Assembly (NCBI GenBank): GCA_047967505.1
Contig: CM106538.1
Length of the DNA stretch: 64,000 nucleotides
Strand: one strand, 5' to 3'
Source: Dipteris shenzhenensis
Taxonomy: Eukaryota > Polypodiophyta > Polypodiopsida > Gleicheniales
Shown here: piece after piece, positions 59,501 to 64,000 of the stretch
How the letters are laid out: every line of letters begins with the position of its first letter
How positions within the stretch are numbered: position 1 is the first letter of the stretch
Notes under the pieces: generated by a model
The model's database searches: none
What the model was told of the DNA's origin: nothing
The model's input: the letters and a program-made list of their open reading frames with translations, nothing else
Position numbers and translations under genes: made by a program

Positions 59501-61539
59501 TGTCCAAACATCTGAATGGATCACTTCCAAAGGTCTTCTGCTCACCTTAGCATTTTTGGGAAATGCATGTCTGGCCTGCTTACCCATTTGGCATGCTTCA
59601 CATACCTTCTGCATTCCCTCAACTCTGAATTTAGGCAAACCTGCAACAATGTTTTTCGTTTGCATAGATTTTAGCCTTTGTATATTCACGTGCCCAATGC
59701 GCTTGTGCCATATCTCAATATCTGCAATGACACCTCTCCCATGCGCAAACATAGCAGCTTTCACCTCAGGCATATCAACATCCAAGGTGAACATTCTGCC
59801 ATTTTTGTTGCCTTTTGCAATCAAGCGGCACTTATTTTTCAAGTCCTCAACAAAGCATCCATCAGGATTAAATCTAACCTGCAGACCTTGCTCAACCATC
59901 TGGCCAACTGAAACCAGGTTCTTAGTGATTTTTGGAACATGAAGTACATCTGCCAAGTACTTCGTTTTGCCATCCTGCATAGCCAATGGCACTTTACCAA
60001 CCTGCGTAATTGGGTGCGCAGTATCATCACCTGTTTCAACATAACCTGGCTTATCCAAATTTCTAACATCATGAAACCACTCACCATGACTGGTCATGTG
60101 GTTAGAGGCACCTGAATCAACATACCAAACATCATTGCAAGCTGCAGCATCTCCTGACATGGAGTTAACCATATGCTGCATCACAAAAAGGTGCTCATTT
60201 CTGTCGTCACCATGCCCACTTGATGATGCATAGTTGCTTTGCTGCAACTTCCCACTTTTGATGTCATTCTGCTTTGTATAGCATGTATTCTCCTTGTGTC
60301 CAGGCTTTCCACAATAATAGCATTCTGTGCTGCTATTTACTTGCTGGTTCCTTTGCCATGAACCACGGCCTCTTTGGCTCCCCCTGCCTCTAGAACTACC
60401 ACGTCCTCCTCCATAGGACTGGTTTTCCTGTTGTTGCTGTTGGTTCTGATTTCCTGCACGGCCACCAAAACGGCCTCTTCCTCTACCCCTGCCTCTACCT
60501 GTATTCGAGTAGAAAGCAGTCTCTTGAGAAGTTGAGGTGGCTGAACCACCATTCCTTTGCTCTTCACTCAGCAAGAGAGCAATAAGTTCCTGAAAATCAG
60601 GAAATGTTTCACGGACTCCAACGGATGTCCGAAACTGTGCATAATCTTTCCCAAGACCATTCAAGGTCACGGACACTAAGTCCTCATCATCAACAGGTGC
60701 TCCAATGGAGGCAAGAGAATCTGCAAGGCCTTTCACCTTCAAGGAATACTCATTTATATTCAGATTTTTCCTTTGCACATTGTGCAACTCCTGCTTTAGC
60801 TGCATCTTTCGTGCTTTGGTATTTGTGCTATACAGCTTCACCAATGTATCCCATGCCTCCTTAGGCATCTCTACATCCTATATATGCACAATCATAGAAT
60901 CTGAAATGCTAACAGATAGCCAATACAAGCATTTTCTGGCTTTTTCATGCCATTCCTTAAAGGCCTTCAATTCAGCAGGAGTGGGAGCAGTACCCAAAAC
61001 TGGTTCTGCACTTTCACCACTGATGTAATCCCAAACTCCCTTTCCCATAAGGAAGTTTGTCATCCTGAATTTCCATGCTTGGAAGTTGTTCTTGTCAAGC
61101 TTCTCACTGACAATGGTAGACAGATTCTCAGACATTTTACAAATCACAAATTGCAACAGCAACCTGTAAACACAGCAAATGCCTCACAAGGGCAAATAGC
61201 AAAACTTCTGCGAAAAGCCTCACAGGGGCAGCTCTGCAACACTGACGAAAGTGGTATTTCACCACACAGTCACTTCCTCGTGACGATTTTGCATCAACAG
61301 GCAACAGGCATGAATCTGCAACTCCCAATATCTCTGCACATAGGCATACGATGCAATTTCTGCGGCACCTTTCCACCGAGTAGCCGCGCGGTGGTCGCAC
61401 AGCAAAAACAGGGCCTTTTTCTGAGTGCCTGCGAAGAACTTCCGCCTTCAAAACGGGCTCCGAAACAAAAAAATACTCCCGCAGCATATACTGCGCTCTT
61501 CACCACACCGCGAAGGGCCTCTCAATCTGAAACAGTGCA
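56525..61539 (-). mobile_element. Ty1/copia LTR retrotransposon, copy 2 (nested, lacks its 5' LTR)
   Basis: The 3' LTR is 56525-56822 (298 bp), followed on the minus strand by polypurine tract, complete gag-pol and part of the leader. Homology to copy 1 stops at about 61540, inside the leader (copy 1 equivalent near 46235), so priming site and 5' LTR are missing. CTCTA occurs at both edges (56520-56524 and 61540-61544), but three of those bases are also element sequence on the right side. It may therefore be a target duplication or microhomology. Confidence 0.92.
56780..61135 (-). pseudogene. copia gag-pol polyprotein, copy 2 (one premature stop)
   Basis: From ATG 61135 (MSENLSTIVSEK) to the stop at 56780 one frame covers 1451 codons, broken only by TAG at 60880-60878, where copy 1 has CAG (MIVHIQDVE). 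From codon 90 on, 1362 residues are uninterrupted. All domains are present: gag, CCHC (CYYCGKPGHKENTC), protease (VDSGASNHM), complete GAG-pre-integrase with CEACQMGKQARHAF, integrase (HSDVWTTKA, TFIDDYTRKVW, SDGGGEYFS, STPQQNGVAERKN), reverse transcriptase (KARLVAKGFAQTYGIDYEET, YVDDLIITG) and RNase H (TDADWAGSVSDRRSTSGF). Coding capacity is thus nearly whole, but without a 5' LTR it cannot be transcribed from its own promoter. Confidence 0.95.
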
Positions 61540-62155
61540 CTCTAGGTATGGAGAAGCTTGCCCTGGAAGGAATTAGACAAAGACAGATCAGGCGCAGAGA
61601 ACTTGCAGGAAGAAGGATCGACGATTTTCGTGCAATGTTGACCAGCAGCGCGTATTATTCTTCAATTGCTTGCAGCCGTAAACTCGCCCCAACAAGAGGG
61701 ATCTCCAGCAGAAAGGGCGTGGGAAATGGGTGAGAATCAGAGGAGAACAAGCTCAAGCAAATTTTTGGAAGAAGAGGGAGAGATGGTGAAGAAGAAGAAG
61801 AAGAAGAAGATGATGATGTGGCAAAAATGGGCTCAAGGGGGATCAAATGGCTCTGATACCATGTTGGAATACTGAAAGGAAAGAGTAGAGTTGACACAAA
61901 ATCAGAATACTTGCTTATAGAATGAAGAAGAAAGAGGTCCTTAAGTAGGCACCTCATACAAGGTCACTGACATCACTGATGACCTCAAAGCTCCACAATC
62001 ATCTCCTCAATCTGCTCCTAGATTCACTCAATCATCCTATGTGGCTTTTCCACCACCTAACTATGCTTGTGGGCACCTAACTGTGCCTCTAGCACTCACA
62101 CATAGAAACATAAGGTGTGCCTGAGGCATACACCTTGAGATATCCCAACATTCAG

Positions 62156-62331
62156 CTCCACTTCCACTAGAAATAGCGATACCAACAAAAATAGCCATGA
62201 AAGGAGTACAGCTCAAACTCAGGGAGTTTGTTTGCCAAATATCATCACGAGACAGGGTTACCATTGAGTGTCTCAATGAAGCTAAGCCTCACTACTTCAG
62301 GTTTAAGTTTCATGCATCATGCATGACCACA
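62156..62331. other. Right flank of the retroelement nest
   Basis: Short spacer with the hairpin module CAAACTCAGGGAGTTTG at 62214-62230. No gene. Confidence 0.4.
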
Positions 62332-62336
62332 AACAT

Positions 62337-62926
62337 GTAAGAAAATAGTACGCAGCGGAAGATAACAACAAAACGCAAGTACACGATGGAAAGCTGGAGA
62401 GAATACAAAAATTCTGATATACCAAACTGCTGATACAACTGATGGTTGGCTGTCCACCCGTGCGCTCTACAGACAGAGCTTCGATGGTGATCTAGACAGA
62501 TGCTGGACGGAGGACTATGAGCGTGAAGAACTGGTGATCTGATGATAGGGGGTGGCCACTTATATAGTGTAAGTGGTTGACGGTCGGCCCTGTAATAGGC
62601 AGTCGGCCTAATAGACAGTCGGCCTGGAAGACCACCGACCCTTCAGAAAACATGCCGGCGGGTAGATGAAGGATCGCCCCCGGACCCTGCCGCTGGGGGC
62701 TTTGCCCCCAGACCCCCACCGGGGGCCTGCGCCCCCCGGACCCCCTGCTATCGGGGGGGCTATCGCCCCCCCGAACCCCCCCTTTGTGCAGACGGGTATC
62801 TACTCTTGGCTCCTAAGCCGTCTCATAACCATCTGGTCTACTCTAAGACCCCTTCCAGTGTCTAAACTGGGGATCCCTCCCAATATCTGATACCCATCAT
62901 GGCTTCTCCTCATATGGGGGCCTTAC
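62337..62926 (-). mobile_element. Probable solo LTR with GC-rich hairpins
   Basis: A 590-bp segment is flanked by AACAT (62332-62336 and 62927-62931), with inverted ends GTAAG and CTTAC. On the minus strand it reads like an LTR: upstream GC hairpins (62690-62785: GGGGGCTTTGCCCCC, GGGGGCCTGCGCCCCC, GGGGGGGCTATCGCCCCCCC), then a TATA box ACTATATAAG (62567-62558), then a transcribed region ending TTCCGCTGCGTACTATTTTC. There is no interior or partner, so a solo LTR is the simplest reading. Confidence 0.6.
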
Positions 62927-62931
62927 AACAT

Positions 62932-63280
62932 TGGGTACACAGAATATTGGTGGGCTACATGAGAGGTGGACATTTGAGCTAACTCTAACAAAACAGGTGG
63001 GGGTGTGAGGGCTCTCAGGGAGTTTGAGCCCCAAATCACCCAAGCCTAGGAGTGGCGAGGCTAACACAAGTGCTATTTGGGAACCGGTTAGGACCACCTC
63101 CTAATACCATGTTTGTCCCAAGCTCTTTAATATGGTTAAAACAAGTGCTATTTTCGCTAGTAGGGAGAGTCGGTAAGAATAGCAATATGCCTTGGTGCCC
63201 TACGAGCCCAAGAACCCATGGTTGTAAAGTGAGGGAGAGTGCTAAAAAGGAAAAGGGTTGGCCCTCCCTTCAAAAGGTGA
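62932..63280. other. Intergenic, no gene seen
   Basis: Contains the fourth hairpin module (CTCTCAGGGAGTTTGAG, 63012-63028) and otherwise nothing recognisable. Confidence 0.4.
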
Positions 63281-63284
63281 CATG

Positions 63285-63695
63285 TATAAAAGGCCAAAGG
63301 GTCGACTTTGGTCTTCATTGTTGTTTGCACAAGTTTGAATACAAGCTCCCTCTTCTCTTCCAAGAGAGTGTTTTGGGTGTTATCTTGTTTCCATTGTAGT
63401 TCCTTTGTGGTTGTCACTCTATACCCCTTCACTCCCTTCTCCTTCTTCCCTTCCTCCTCGTCCCTTCTCCCTCCTTCTCCCTCTCCCCTTCCCTCTTTCC
63501 CTTCCCTCTTTCTCGCGTGAAACCACATTGCAACAATCCAGAGGCTGCTTGAGTGACACTTGCAGATGGATCGTGCTATGCATTTCTCCCACAAGGAGTA
63601 GCCAAGAGTGGTAGCTCTGTTGGCATATCTTCAACTACCCCAAGACACTTGAGTCACCATTGAGACCACACTACATTTTTGGCACCATTGCCGAG
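63285..63695 (+). mobile_element. 3' part of a Gypsy-type LTR with priming site
   Basis: A TATA box TATAAAAGG lies at 63285-63293. ~380 bp of leader-like sequence, including a C/T-rich stretch at 63420-63515, ends ACTACA at 63675. It is followed by TTTTTGGCACCATTGCCGAG, which closely resembles the TTTGGCGCC..TTGCCGGGG start of plant Athila/Tat-type Gypsy interiors. The element would continue past the window end. The start of the LTR was not identified. Confidence 0.5.
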
Positions 63696-64000
63696 GAGAA
63701 AAGGCATGCTTTTGCATTTGCACTTGTCTCCCTTCGATATATTCCCATTGCACAAGTTTTCAAGCTTACCTTGGAGCTTGTTAGTGGAGTTGTAGGAGAG
63801 AAGAGAGGTGGAAAAAGAGAGAGAGAGAGAGAGAGAGAGAGGACAGAAATCTATTTTTTCATGTAGGAATGCCATTTTTTAGCTTGGGAAGCTCATTTTG
63901 GATGCTTTTTGGAGTTTCAAGTTGATAGGAACTTAGTAGGCTTGATTGCTATGCTGTGTGTAGTGTCTAATCACCTTTAAAAAAAACAAAACTAAGGATT
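63696..64000. other. Possible Gypsy leader; (GA)n run
   Basis: Sequence after the presumed priming site, with a (GA) microsatellite at about 63818-63841. No gag frame can be read before the window ends. Confidence 0.35.

Larger units (their letters stand above)
54920..62150 (-). mobile_element. Non-autonomous LTR retrotransposon hosting a nested copia copy
   Basis: LTRs at 54920-55208 and 61862-62150 (289 bp, nearly identical; on the minus strand TGTTGGGATATCTCAAGG to CAGTATTCCAACA). Target duplication TTCAG at 54915-54919 and 62151-62155. Priming site TGGTATCAGAGCC on the minus strand ends at 61861; polypurine tract (reverse of AACCCCCCCTC) follows 55208. Its own interior is only 55209-56524 and 61545-61861, about 1.6 kb, with no pol genes. 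A GAA/GAT trinucleotide run lies at 61789-61819. Confidence 0.93.

Noticed and set aside
57344-59942. Plus-strand open frames across copia copy 2, and minus-strand ones across copy 1
   Set aside because: Shadows of the gag-pol frame; identical shadows occur in both copies at matching places.

Overview
The window is plant nuclear DNA from a large, repeat-dominated genome. The evidence is Arabidopsis-type telomere-like tracts (CCCTAAA/TTTAGGG), plant-type Ty1/copia elements primed by initiator-Met tRNA (TGGTATCAGAGCC), and a plant methylesterase-family gene with GT-AG introns. DUF7869-type proteins are, from memory, more usual outside flowering plants, so a fern, lycophyte, bryophyte or gymnosperm is possible. 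That part is inference. Almost everything here is a mobile or tandem repeat, and only one ordinary gene looks intact (the methylesterase, 11115-12340, minus strand).

Layout. 1-235: C-rich palindromic minisatellite. 236-6330: satellite of ~182-bp monomers in a three-monomer higher-order repeat. 6460-9918: DUF7869-type transposase-like pseudogene (copy 1, plus strand), one frame of 1152 codons with seven stops and no frameshift. 10051-10400: 175-bp tandem duplication. 11115-12340: five-exon methylesterase gene, whose upstream region is duplicated at 14024-14880; a foldback element lies at 13549-13890. 16010-16420: relic of a transposon end. 16640-17600: more C-rich minisatellite and small repeats.

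19001-35392 is the centrepiece: a 16.4-kb DNA transposon, defined here from the sequence. It has 25-bp terminal inverted repeats (24/25 match), a 6-bp target duplication TTCTCA, subterminal hairpin repeats at both ends, and two divergently oriented genes. On the left is a second DUF7869-type gene (19518-23409, minus); on the right is an unrecognised ~1140-codon gene (28493-34742, plus). Between them lies a foldback block in which opposed telomere-like tracts flank a palindromic CAACAGGTTGG array, followed by AT-rich and polypyrimidine/polypurine DNA. A 2.8-kb non-autonomous LTR retrotransposon (31572-34394) has inserted into the right-hand gene. Removing it and one target duplication restores the reading frame.

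35393-44650: target-site tandem repeat, a 1.9-kb polypyrimidine tract, and two inverted LTR-element fragments (priming sites near 39536-39550 and 42487-42500) whose LTR-like ends run into a diverged, head-to-head array of the same satellite seen at 236-6330. 44790-45155: AT-type microsatellite.

45798-51224: a copia element with 298-bp LTRs and ATTTC target duplications, disabled by two deletions and one nonsense change. 53832-54600: relic of another copia element. 54920-62150: a non-autonomous LTR element (289-bp LTRs, TTCAG duplications) holding a nested, 5'-truncated second copy of the same copia family (56525-61539). 62337-62926: probable solo LTR with GC-rich hairpins. 63285-63695: end of a Gypsy-type LTR and its priming site. 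No RNA genes, CRISPR arrays or prokaryotic features were seen.
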